Below are positions 14,294 through 21,883 of a stretch of 23,136 nt of DNA, piece after piece. The notes beneath the pieces are model-generated. The model did not search any database, was not told the DNA's origin, and worked only from the letters and a program-made list of their open reading frames with translations. This DNA comes from Clostridium_AI sp002297865 (GTDB lineage: Bacteria > Bacillota > Clostridia > Lachnospirales > Lachnospiraceae), in the NCBI GenBank assembly GCA_937903005.1, contig CALFNR010000228.1, positions 1-23,136 of the forward strand. Reading direction: 5' to 3'. The first letter of the stretch is position 1. Each line of letters starts with the position of its first letter. A program made the position numbers and the translations under genes.

Positions 14294-15943
14294 TTAATCC
14301 AGTTCGTCGATTAGAAAGTTGGCTATATTCATGGAATGATCTGAGATACGTTCCAAATTTACTAATAAATCTACAAACACAACTCCAGATTCCGAATTAC
14401 AAATATTCCTTGAAAGCCTTGCTATATGAGACTCTCGGAACTCTTCTTCCAAATTATCTACTTTTTCTTCACACTTCACTACTTTTCGAATATATTCAAC
14501 ATTTTCTGTTTTACGGGTTAATAGTGAATTTTCAAAGGATTCTGTTGCTGCTTGACAAATTATCCTCATTTCCTCGCTTGCGTCACCTGTAAACTGTAAC
14601 TTTCTTTCGATTGTTGCTATCGCCAATTCTGCAATATTTTCTGCGTGATCTCCAACGCGTTCAAAATTTATTATAGTGTAAAACATATGGTTCACAATAA
14701 GCTGCTGTTTTTCGGATAATGACAAATTACTTATTTTAACAAGATATTCTGTTAGAACACTTTCCATCTGATCAATCAAGGTTTCCTGTTCTATAACCTT
14801 TTTAGCCAGTTCTTCATCTCTTTCTAATAGTGCATGAATGGATTGCTTTACATTTTCAAGTGTTCTATCGCCCATATGAATTACTTGTTTAATTGCATTA
14901 TCCAGCGCAAAGGATGGAGTCTCTAAAATTCGATCATCTAAATGTCTTTTCATTGCTTCTAGTTCATCATCCATTACATTATGTGTATTCTCTTTTATGA
15001 TTACACCTGATAATTTTACCAAAAATCCACCAAAAGGGAATAAAAGTAATGTGTTCGTGATGTTAAATATAGAATGAAAAATGGATATCGTTGCATTGGC
15101 AAATGTCGGATTCCACAAGAAGATGAAAAACATAAGGAATCCAAAAACAACCGCTCCTATAAAATTAAACAAAAAATGTATCACCGCTGCTCTTTTAGCC
15201 GTTCGATTCGCTCCTGCACTAGATATCAAGGCAGTAACACATGTCCCCATATTTTGTCCTAACGTAATATATACAGCACTGTTCCATCCTACCACACCAT
15301 TAAGTGCAAGTGTTTGAAGTATTCCAACTGACGCAGAGGAACTTTGTATCAACGCAGTCACAACTAGACCTGTTAATATGCCAAGAATAGGATTTTTACC
15401 TAAAACACGAAATGCCTGATAGAAAACTGGAGAATTACTGTAAGGTTCTATGGCATTTGACATAAATTCCAAACCTATAAACAGAATACCAAGCCCGCTT
15501 AATATCTCACCTGCCTCCTTTTTCTTTTCAGACTTATGGAACATAATAAGAAAGGCACCTATTCCTATAAGTAGTGGAGCGAAAAAGGATGGTTTTAAAA
15601 TAGTTGCCCATTCCCATTCATTCATGGAAACAATCCAACTGGTAATTGTGGTACCAATATTTGCTCCCATAATTACTCCCGCAGCCTGGCTTAAGTTCAA
15701 TAACCCCGCATTCACAAATCCTACTACCATAACGGTTGTTGCAGAACTACTCTGAATGATTGCCGTTATCAGGGTACCTACCAGCACACCAAGAAAACGG
15801 TTACTTGTGATTTTGCCAAGAAAGTTATGCATTTTATTTCCTGCCGCTTTTTGCAGTCCATCCCCCATAACATTCATTCCATACAAAAACATTCCAAGAC
15901 CGCCTGCAAATGTAAATATAGTTCCTAAAATTTCAACAGACAT
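14294..15943 (-). CDS. Na/Pi cotransporter family protein with PhoU-like domain
   Basis: This 549-aa membrane protein of the NptA/YjbB type (Na/Pi cotransporter II family) probably moves phosphate with sodium. Residues about 1-310 contain two repeats of a multi-helix unit, each with the hallmark QSSSA motif (QSSSATT at 64-70, QSSSAS at 200-205). Residues about 345-549 form a PhoU-like helical bundle with FERVGDHAENIAELA and LERISDHSMNIANF repeats. I set the start at the ATG 15941-15943, because GGAGG lies five nt upstream; an in-frame ATG 11 codons earlier has no such site. An 11-bp inverted repeat touches the ribosome binding site. No clear promoter was found. Confidence 0.92.
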   Translation of the reverse strand: MSVEILGTIFTFAGGLGMFLYGMNVMGDGLQKAAGNKMHNFLGKITSNRFLGVLVGTLITAIIQSSSATTVMVVGFVNAGLLNLSQAAGVIMGANIGTTITSWIVSMNEWEWATILKPSFFAPLLIGIGAFLIMFHKSEKKKEAGEILSGLGILFIGLEFMSNAIEPYSNSPVFYQAFRVLGKNPILGILTGLVVTALIQSSSASVGILQTLALNGVVGWNSAVYITLGQNMGTCVTALISSAGANRTAKRAAVIHFLFNFIGAVVFGFLMFFIFLWNPTFANATISIFHSIFNITNTLLLFPFGGFLVKLSGVIIKENTHNVMDDELEAMKRHLDDRILETPSFALDNAIKQVIHMGDRTLENVKQSIHALLERDEELAKKVIEQETLIDQMESVLTEYLVKISNLSLSEKQQLIVNHMFYTIINFERVGDHAENIAELAIATIERKLQFTGDASEEMRIICQAATESFENSLLTRKTENVEYIRKVVKCEEKVDNLEEEFRESHIARLSRNICNSESGVVFVDLLVNLERISDHSMNIANFLIDELD

Positions 15944-15953
15944 TGATACCTCC

Positions 15954-15986
15954 AAATAAATATTATTCTCACTCAAATATTTATTT
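15954..15986. repeat. 11-bp perfect inverted repeat before the Na/Pi gene
   Basis: AAATAAATATT (15954-15964) and AATATTTATTT (15976-15986) flank 11 nt. On the minus strand the hairpin ends directly at the GGAGG ribosome binding site, so it could act as an operator or as an RNA structure affecting initiation. Confidence 0.5.
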
Positions 15987-16011
15987 TGGGCATTTCTATA
16001 ACAAAATATAC

Positions 16012-16044
16012 AAATAGCCCGATAGCAAAACTACCGGACTATTT
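16012..16044 (-). terminator. Terminator-like hairpin after glgA
   Basis: On the minus strand AATAGTCCGGTAG pairs with CTATCGGGCTATT over 13 bp (two G-U), closed by TTTTG. The downstream sequence is T-rich but interrupted. It overlaps the region just past the glgA stop codon. On the plus strand the same hairpin would have two mismatches but a T7 tail. Confidence 0.55.
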
Positions 16045-16046
16045 TT

Positions 16047-17483
16047 TTAAAGTGTATTATATAATTCTTCGTATTTTCTTGCTGAACTACTCCAGGAGAA
16101 ATCACAGCTCATCCCACGATCTACAAGTTTATTCCACTCTCGTTTATGATTATAATATACATTCTTTGCATAATTAATAGTATTCATCATCTCGTGTGCA
16201 TTATAGTTGCAGAACGAGAATCCTGTACCTGTACCTTCAAATTCATTGTACGGAATTACGGTATCTTTTAGTCCACCAGTCTCTCTAACTATAGGAACTG
16301 TACCATATCGAAGACTCATAAGCTGGCTTAACCCGCATGGTTCAAATAGGGAAGGCATTAAAAAAGCATCACAGGCTGCATATATTTTGTGAGAACGTTC
16401 ATTGGAATAATAAATATTAGCTGACACTCTGTCATTATATTTCCATTCATAGTGACGGAAAAGATGCTCATACTTTTCTTCACCTGTTCCAAGCACTACT
16501 AATTGCGTATCTTCCTGACAAATCTGTTCAATCATATAATCAATTAAGTCAAATCCCTTTTGAGATGTCAGTCTGGAAACGATTCCAATCATAAACACTT
16601 TCTCATCTTTACGTAACCCTAATTCTTGCTGCAATCCAGTTTTATTCTTGCTTTTTTCCTTTCGGAAATTGCTCTTACTATAATTCTTATAAATAAGTTT
16701 ATCTGTCTCAGGATTATATTCATCATAATCTAATCCATTCAATATTCCTACTAGTGAATTACTTCTTGCATTGATTAAACCATCCAGGTTTTCACCATAG
16801 AATGGTGTTTTTATTTCTTCCGCATAAGTTTCACTAACAGTTGTTATCTTATCAGCATACACTAGTCCACCCTTTAAGTAATTGGCATCTCCATATGCCT
16901 CTAATTTGTCAGCCGAAAAATAATAGGAACTTAACCCTGTAATATCTTTGACTGTCTTCATATCCCAAACTCCTTGGAATTTAAGATTATGTATTGTCAT
17001 AATTGTCTTAATTCCATGATAAAAAGGATTCTGTGTGAAGACATCTTTCAAGTATATTGGCAGTAAGCCTGTCTGCCAATCGTGGCAGTGAATAATATCC
17101 GGTCTAAAATCAAGTGATGGTAAGCTTGATAAAGCTGCTTTACAGAAAAACGCAAACTTTTCAATGTCTTCATAAATATTTCCATAAGGCGTTGTTCCCG
17201 CAAAATAGTATTCATTATCAATAAAATAAAAAGTTACCCCATCGTAAACTGTTTCTAAAACTCCCACATACTGCTTACGCCATGCAAGATCGATATAAAA
17301 ACTTGTCTTAAACTGCATCTTCTCTTTATACTCATTCGGGATGGCCATGTATTTTGGTAGCATTACCCTAACGTCAAAATTGTCTTTATTTATGTACTTA
17401 GGCAACGAACCAACTACATCCGCTAATCCACCCGTTTTTATAAATGGTACTACTTCAGAAGCTACGAACAATACTTTCTTCAT
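16047..17483 (-). CDS. glgA: Glycogen synthase (ADP-glucose type)
   Basis: This 478-aa GT-B enzyme of family GT5 adds glucose from ADP-glucose to a growing alpha-1,4-glucan. The N-terminal KTGGLADVVGSLPK (16-29) binds ADP-glucose, HCHDWQTGL (132-140) and TIHNLKFQG are conserved, and the C-terminal domain has GIVSRLTSQKG and the EPCGLSQL motif (Glu381). Length is standard. GGGAGG lies six nt before the ATG. No other glg gene is in the window. It lies 96 nt downstream of spo0A with no visible terminator between them, so it may be partly co-transcribed. In clostridia glycogen-like granulose is stored before sporulation, so this pairing makes physiological sense. Confidence 0.97.
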   Translation of the reverse strand: MKKVLFVASEVVPFIKTGGLADVVGSLPKYINKDNFDVRVMLPKYMAIPNEYKEKMQFKTSFYIDLAWRKQYVGVLETVYDGVTFYFIDNEYYFAGTTPYGNIYEDIEKFAFFCKAALSSLPSLDFRPDIIHCHDWQTGLLPIYLKDVFTQNPFYHGIKTIMTIHNLKFQGVWDMKTVKDITGLSSYYFSADKLEAYGDANYLKGGLVYADKITTVSETYAEEIKTPFYGENLDGLINARSNSLVGILNGLDYDEYNPETDKLIYKNYSKSNFRKEKSKNKTGLQQELGLRKDEKVFMIGIVSRLTSQKGFDLIDYMIEQICQEDTQLVVLGTGEEKYEHLFRHYEWKYNDRVSANIYYSNERSHKIYAACDAFLMPSLFEPCGLSQLMSLRYGTVPIVRETGGLKDTVIPYNEFEGTGTGFSFCNYNAHEMMNTINYAKNVYYNHKREWNKLVDRGMSCDFSWSSSARKYEELYNTL

Positions 17484-17506
17484 AAGAAACCTCCCAAACT
17501 CTTGTT

Positions 17507-17541
17507 TTCATAATTATACATGATTTTATTCCATTATGAAA
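17507..17541 (-). promoter_or_regulatory. Possible glgA promoter within an inverted repeat
   Basis: A perfect TATAAT (17513-17518) has TTCATA 16 nt upstream as a weak -35. The two boxes overlap the arms of a 9-bp inverted repeat, TTTCATAAT (17507-17515) and ATTATGAAA (17533-17541), with a 17-nt spacer. This is a plausible operator. Confidence 0.4.
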
Positions 17542-17579
17542 GTAGTATATTTCTTTTATGCCCTAAAGTTTAACAAAAT

Positions 17580-18380
17580 TTATGTACGCATCTTATATTC
17601 TAAACGAATTTTATCTGCAATTAACGCCACAAACTCAGAATTTGTAGGCTTTCCTTTACCATTTGATACTGTATAACCAAATAATTCATCAATCGTATCC
17701 ATCTTGCCCCGGCTCCACGCAACTTCAATTGCATGCCTGATTGCTCTTTCGACGCGACTTGGTGTTGTTTTATGTTGCTTTGCAATGGATGGATATAATA
17801 ATTTGGTAATAGAGTTAAGCATTTCTCCATCATTGACTGACATCATAATAGCATCTCGTAAATACTGATATCCTTTGATATGCGCAGGTACGCCAATCTC
17901 ATGAATGATGTTTGTCACATCAGACTCTAAATTATGTTCTAATGAAACAGGTTTACTTTCTAAAAGCGGTGAACGTTTTTGAACCACCAGATGAGGTGTT
18001 GAAACATGTTTTAACTCTTTAATACGGGATAAAACAGCCGAAGTATCAAACGGTCTTAAAATGTAATAACTTGCCCCAAGTTCAAAAGCGCTTTCTGTAA
18101 TATGTTCCGTACTAATTGAACTTACAACTACAAAATAAGGTATTTTCTTCAGTTCGCTTGAATTGTGGGCTTTTTCTAACACTCCAAGTCCATCAAGTTT
18201 TGGCATAATCAAATCAAGTAACATAATATCTGGTTCTTTTTCCTTTATTAGTGTCAGTGCTTGTAAACCATCATAAGCCGTACCTACAACTTCGATTTCT
18301 TCATCCTTCTTCAAACATTCAACAAGTGAATCTACTGCTGATTCGTTGTCGTCTACAACAGCAACTTTAATTTTAGCCAT
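17580..18380 (-). CDS. spo0A: Sporulation master regulator Spo0A
   Basis: This 266-aa response regulator starts the sporulation programme when phosphorylated. The receiver domain (about 1-122) has Asp10/Asp11 and the phospho-acceptor Asp56 (LLDLIMPKLDG). The C-terminal effector domain (about 152-266) carries the highly conserved Spo0A DNA-binding sequence, including IHEIGVPAHIKGYQYLRDAI, TPSRVERAIRHAIEVAWSRG and GKPTNSEFVALIADK. The receiver lysine usually found in the KPFD motif is Arg109 here (ILRPFD). AGGAGG lies ten nt before the ATG. It follows spoIVB, as in most endospore formers, and has its own strong promoter. Confidence 0.98.
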   Translation of the reverse strand: MAKIKVAVVDDNESAVDSLVECLKKDEEIEVVGTAYDGLQALTLIKEKEPDIMLLDLIMPKLDGLGVLEKAHNSSELKKIPYFVVVSSISTEHITESAFELGASYYILRPFDTSAVLSRIKELKHVSTPHLVVQKRSPLLESKPVSLEHNLESDVTNIIHEIGVPAHIKGYQYLRDAIMMSVNDGEMLNSITKLLYPSIAKQHKTTPSRVERAIRHAIEVAWSRGKMDTIDELFGYTVSNGKGKPTNSEFVALIADKIRLEYKMRT

Positions 18381-18443
18381 TATTTCAAATCCTCCTTAAT
18401 TATTCAACTCATCGGCCCAATTTGCCAAAACCCGTATAGTAAA

Positions 18444-18472
18444 ATTATACATTTTTGTCTGTGTTTAGTCAA
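18444..18472 (-). promoter_or_regulatory. Sigma-A promoter for spo0A
   Basis: TTGACT (18467-18472) and TATAAT (18444-18449) are separated by 17 nt. GTATA/TATAC (18434-18450) forms a small dyad over the -10. No clear sigma-H promoter or perfect 0A box is seen between spoIVB and spo0A. Confidence 0.75.
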
Positions 18473-18611
18473 TCTATACTTCTTTTTACTATATTTGTCC
18501 GACTTTACTCCGATATAACACCCAACTGGCAATGTAAATTTTTACCATATGTGTATTATATACATTTATTTCCAATTAATCAAACTGTTTCTTTCGCAAT
18601 TTCTGTCAATC

Positions 18612-19853
18612 TTATGGATTGTCCGAAAACTTTATCATATTTTCAACAAATATTCCGTACCCTCTTGTCGAATCTTGCACAAATACATGTGTTACAGCAC
18701 CAATAATTTTTCCATCTTGCATAATTGGACTACCACTCATTCCTTGTACTATTCCGTTGGTTAGTGACAATAATTTTTTGTCCGTTATATGCAAAACCAT
18801 TCCCTTGCTGTAATTTTCTGTATTTAATTCAATTTTTTCTATCTCAATATTGTATTCTTCAATACGATCAGATACCTGACATAATATTGTTGCTTTTCCT
18901 GTCTTTATGTCCTGCTTTAGTCCCATAGGATATTTTTTTGTCTTCTTGCAATTATAAACATAACCGTAATGATCATCATCACCTTTTCGAATAACTCCAA
19001 CGACTTCTCCAGGTGTACCTTTTTCCCCCTTGTTGATTTGAACAATATCGGCCCTATATAATCCTCCTTCCTTTACATTCATAAGCAGCCCTGTGTCTAC
19101 ATCTGTTATGCCGTGCCCCAATGCACCAAATGAACCATTCTCATCTACATAAGTCAATGTTCCAATACCTTGGGTGTCATCACGAATCCAAGCGCCTATT
19201 TTGTATAAACCATCAGAAGCCAACACTGGTTTGATGATAAGTTTTATCCGTTCATTGTTTCGAATCACTTCTAATTGTATATCATTCCCATTGCATTTTT
19301 CAATCATTTCTATTAATTTTTTTTTATTTTCTACATTTTTTCCATTCATCGACACAATATAATCCCCAGATTTTAAAATATTTAAGGCTGGTTCATAGTT
19401 AAGTCCATCCTTCCCACTTATAATTCCAGTGCCTAAAACCAGAATACCATCTGTCTTGATTTTTATACCAACGGAGGAGCCACTAGGGTAAAGAAACTTT
19501 TCTTCTATCACATCAATTTGTATATTTTTATAAGAAACCAAACCAAAAAGTTTTAACTTAACCTTATAGCTTCCCGGTTCATCTGAAAATAGCTTGATAG
19601 GTTTTGCAAAGTCTACTTTAATTTTATCTTTATCTACTTTCTTATCATTCACTGATAAAGCACCAACTGTTGTTGCTTCAATCTGTCCCTTTATAGGTAA
19701 AGAAAAATTTAATTTTTCCTCTTCATTTACAATCATTTTAATACTGTCTGGTATTTGTTTATCAATGGTCCTATATGCTAAAAATACGATTCCACTTAAG
19801 ACAAATAGCAGGATTACAATTAGTGTTCCTCTATAAATCTTTCGTCTTTTCAT
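18612..19853 (-). CDS. spoIVB: SpoIVB serine peptidase
   Basis: This 413-aa protein of peptidase family S55 is made in the forespore. It signals to the mother cell by cleaving SpoIVFA, which allows pro-sigma-K processing. A single N-terminal membrane anchor lies at about 11-28. A PDZ domain follows at about 118-210. The catalytic set is visible: His247 (GALGHGITD), Ser373 (VQGMSGSPI) and Asp358, which has the same spacing to Ser as in the B. subtilis enzyme. I chose the ATG at 19851-19853, because GGGG lies eight nt upstream; a GTG three codons earlier has no space for a binding site. It lies between recN and spo0A in the conserved order. Confidence 0.95.
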   Translation of the reverse strand: MKRRKIYRGTLIVILLFVLSGIVFLAYRTIDKQIPDSIKMIVNEEEKLNFSLPIKGQIEATTVGALSVNDKKVDKDKIKVDFAKPIKLFSDEPGSYKVKLKLFGLVSYKNIQIDVIEEKFLYPSGSSVGIKIKTDGILVLGTGIISGKDGLNYEPALNILKSGDYIVSMNGKNVENKKKLIEMIEKCNGNDIQLEVIRNNERIKLIIKPVLASDGLYKIGAWIRDDTQGIGTLTYVDENGSFGALGHGITDVDTGLLMNVKEGGLYRADIVQINKGEKGTPGEVVGVIRKGDDDHYGYVYNCKKTKKYPMGLKQDIKTGKATILCQVSDRIEEYNIEIEKIELNTENYSKGMVLHITDKKLLSLTNGIVQGMSGSPIMQDGKIIGAVTHVFVQDSTRGYGIFVENMIKFSDNP

Positions 19854-19898
19854 ACGATACACCCCATTTTTCAGTCATTCATCATCGCTGTCTCTCAT

Positions 19899-19927
19899 TC
19901 TCTAAATGTAGTTGACGTTTTTGTCAA
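19899..19927 (-). promoter_or_regulatory. Weak promoter candidate for spoIVB
   Basis: TTGACA (19922-19927) and TAGAGA (19899-19904) are spaced by 17 nt. The -35 lies in a hairpin, AGTTGAC/GTCAACT (19910-19929). Forespore sigma-F/G control would be expected for spoIVB, but I see no convincing match to it. Confidence 0.3.
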
Positions 19928-19940
19928 CTCACAAAGTAAC

Positions 19941-19974
19941 AAAAAGCGAATATACATCTTGTATATCCGCTTTT
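19941..19974 (-). terminator. Terminator after recN
   Basis: AAAAGCGGATATAC and GTATATTCGCTTTT pair over 14 bp (one G-U) with a 5-nt loop; the A and T runs flank the stem. It lies 27 nt past the recN stop codon. Confidence 0.8.
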
Positions 19975-20001
19975 AGTATGTGTGTATCTCATATTTTCAA
20001 A

Positions 20002-21681
20002 CTAGTAGTTTTTGGACTTAGCTGCCAGATCCTTCATTTCTCTTGCACTTTCCATTACTTTGTCCGTAATAATTGCGCCTCCCAAAATCCTAGCCAATTC
20101 ACAAATGGAATCTTCCTTTTCTAATTGTCTTATATTGGTTACTGTCGCTGCTTCTTTCACTTTTTTCTCTATTATATAATGAGCATCCGCCATAGCTGCT
20201 ATCTGAGGCAGGTGAGTAATGCAGATTACCTGATGTTTTCTTGAGATAAAGGATAAACGCTCGGAAACTTTTTGCGCTGTTCTTCCGCTAACACCAACAT
20301 CAATTTCATCAAATATTAGAGTTTCCACCATATCGTTATCTGCCAACACCGATTTAATTGCCAGCATTACACGTGATAACTCACCACCAGAAGCAACTTT
20401 TCCAAGAGGCTTCAAATCTTCACCTGGATTGGTTGATATATAAAATTCAACATCATCATATCCATTATTTGTATAATGATCCAATGTTTTAAAGTTGATT
20501 TTAAAACGAACATCCAGAAAATTTAGTTCAACTAACGCTTGATAAATATTTTCTTCTAAATGTGCAGCATGTAATTGACGAATATCCGAAATATTCTTAC
20601 ATACCTCATTCAGCTCTTCTTCTACCTTTTTTAGTTTGTTAAGAAGCTCCGCCTGATATTCTTCAAATTTTTGATATTTTTTCAATTTTTCCTGTGCCTT
20701 ATCGTAATACTCCATTACCTTCTCATAAGAGTTCCCGTATTTTGCTTTTATTCTTCTTATAGTATCTAAACGTTCTTCGATCTGTCTAAATTCCTCTTCG
20801 TCATAATTAAGATTATTAATAGAATGGAATAATTCAAGATTTAAGTCATTCACATAATTATCGATGGTCTCAATTTGTTGTGCAAAACTTTCCATAGAAG
20901 AATCTAGCGCTCCGATTTTAGAAATAAGACGTGCTGCACGGCCTAACAAAGACGAAACTGATTCTTGAGAAGAGGATGTAAGTGCATAAACACCAGATAA
21001 TCCCTCCATAATATCACCCATGTTTGCCATCTTACGATACTGGCTTTCTAGTTCTTCCTCTTCTCCTTCTTTTAATGCCACTGCATCAATTTCATTAATT
21101 TCGTACTCTAAAAAAGATATCTCCCTTAGTCTTTCTTCTTCAGACGTGTCGCTTGAATTCAATTCTTCTTTGAGTGACTGATAAGTAGTATACAGCTTTC
21201 CAATTCTGCTTTTAAATGGTGCAAGTTCCTGCTTTGCATAATGATCTAATATGGATAAATGCTTTGTCTTATATAATAAAGACTGATGTTCGTGCTGTCC
21301 ATGAATATCGATTAAATAACCACTCAATTCACGTACAACAGAAACCGGAACTGTCTCACCGTTAATTTTGCAGACACTTCTTCCACGCATGATCTTACGG
21401 GACAAGATAATCTGTCCATCTTCCATCTGCAAGTCATATCGTTCCATAATATCTGACATGGATGAATCGGATACCTGAAAAACCAGTTCCACTAAACCAT
21501 AATCGGCTCCTTTACGAATTATGTCCTGTGGCACTTTACCACCTAATGCTATGTTAATAGAACCAATGATTATGGACTTTCCCGCTCCAGTTTCACCGGT
21601 TAAAATATTCAAATGCTTTTTAAAATCTATCTCAATCTCGTCAATAATGGCTAAATTCTTAACATGTAAATTAACAAGCAA
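20002..21681 (-). CDS. recN: DNA repair protein RecN
   Basis: This 559-aa SMC-like ATPase acts early in double-strand break repair by holding DNA ends. The N-terminal half-ATPase carries Walker A GETGAGKS (29-36). The middle (about 150-360) is a long coiled coil. The C-terminal half has Walker B LIFDEIDVGVSG (455-466) with the signature SGGELSRVMLAI before it. I place the start at TTG 21679-21681, giving MLVNLHVKNLAIIDEIEIDF, because AGGAGG lies seven nt upstream; an upstream in-frame TTG would overlap that site. The promoter carries two LexA-like boxes. The divergent neighbour is putP rather than the argR seen upstream of recN in many Firmicutes. Confidence 0.97.
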   Translation of the reverse strand: MLVNLHVKNLAIIDEIEIDFKKHLNILTGETGAGKSIIIGSINIALGGKVPQDIIRKGADYGLVELVFQVSDSSMSDIMERYDLQMEDGQIILSRKIMRGRSVCKINGETVPVSVVRELSGYLIDIHGQHEHQSLLYKTKHLSILDHYAKQELAPFKSRIGKLYTTYQSLKEELNSSDTSEEERLREISFLEYEINEIDAVALKEGEEEELESQYRKMANMGDIMEGLSGVYALTSSSQESVSSLLGRAARLISKIGALDSSMESFAQQIETIDNYVNDLNLELFHSINNLNYDEEEFRQIEERLDTIRRIKAKYGNSYEKVMEYYDKAQEKLKKYQKFEEYQAELLNKLKKVEEELNEVCKNISDIRQLHAAHLEENIYQALVELNFLDVRFKINFKTLDHYTNNGYDDVEFYISTNPGEDLKPLGKVASGGELSRVMLAIKSVLADNDMVETLIFDEIDVGVSGRTAQKVSERLSFISRKHQVICITHLPQIAAMADAHYIIEKKVKEAATVTNIRQLEKEDSICELARILGGAIITDKVMESAREMKDLAAKSKNY

Positions 21682-21697
21682 GTTATGACCTCCTAAC

Positions 21698-21711
21698 AAA
21701 ACGTATGTTCT
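21698..21711 (-). promoter_or_regulatory. LexA-like box 1 (between -10 and RBS of recN)
   Basis: The minus strand reads AGAACATACGTTTT. It matches 12 of 14 positions of the Gram-positive SOS box CGAACRNRYGTTYC. It lies just downstream of the recN -10 box. Confidence 0.6.
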
Positions 21712-21716
21712 TGTTT

Positions 21717-21745
21717 AGATTAGCATAAACCGAACATACATTCAA
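21717..21745 (-). promoter_or_regulatory. Promoter for recN
   Basis: TTGAAT (21740-21745) and TAATCT (21717-21722) are spaced by 17 nt with an extended TGC before the -10. One LexA-like box overlaps the -35 and spacer; the other follows the -10. Confidence 0.65.
21731..21744 (-). promoter_or_regulatory. LexA-like box 2 (over the recN -35)
   Basis: The plus strand reads CGAACATACATTCA, matching 12 of 14 positions of CGAACRNRYGTTYC. It shares the GAACATAC half with box 1 in inverted orientation. Confidence 0.6.
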
Positions 21746-21760
21746 CCCTTTTTTGAATTA

Positions 21761-21789
21761 TTTACAATTATTCAAATTAATGATAAAAT
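21761..21789 (+). promoter_or_regulatory. Promoter for putP
   Basis: TTTACA (21761-21766) and TAAAAT (21784-21789) have a 17-nt spacer and TGA before the -10. A leader hairpin follows: GGCGTTTAA (21804-21812) pairs with TTAAGCGCC (21836-21844), one G-U. Confidence 0.6.
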
Positions 21790-21883
21790 ATATTGAATCT
21801 TTCGGCGTTTAAAAAATATTATTTATAAATCATGATTAAGCGCCATGCAACTTGAAAACTAAATATAGAATGGAGGAGATTAT

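Noticed and set aside
15944..15976. Upstream ATG start for the Na/Pi transporter
   Set aside because: The extra 11 residues have no ribosome binding site and would be translated through the inverted repeat, while the internal ATG has GGAGG at five nt.
18381..18611. Sigma-H promoter for spo0A
   Set aside because: No sequence with both AGGA-type -35 and GAAT-type -10 at the right spacing was convincing; only a sigma-A promoter is clear.
18660..18680. A perfect TGTCGAA 0A box upstream of spo0A
   Set aside because: It lies inside the spoIVB coding region in codons for conserved-looking sequence, far from the spo0A promoter, and a 7-mer is expected by chance a few times in a window this size.
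21848..21867. Second boxA-like sequence (ACTTGAAAACT) before putP
   Set aside because: It shares the TTGAAAACT core with the rRNA leader element, but it sits in the leader of a protein-coding gene beside its RBS and is probably coincidence.
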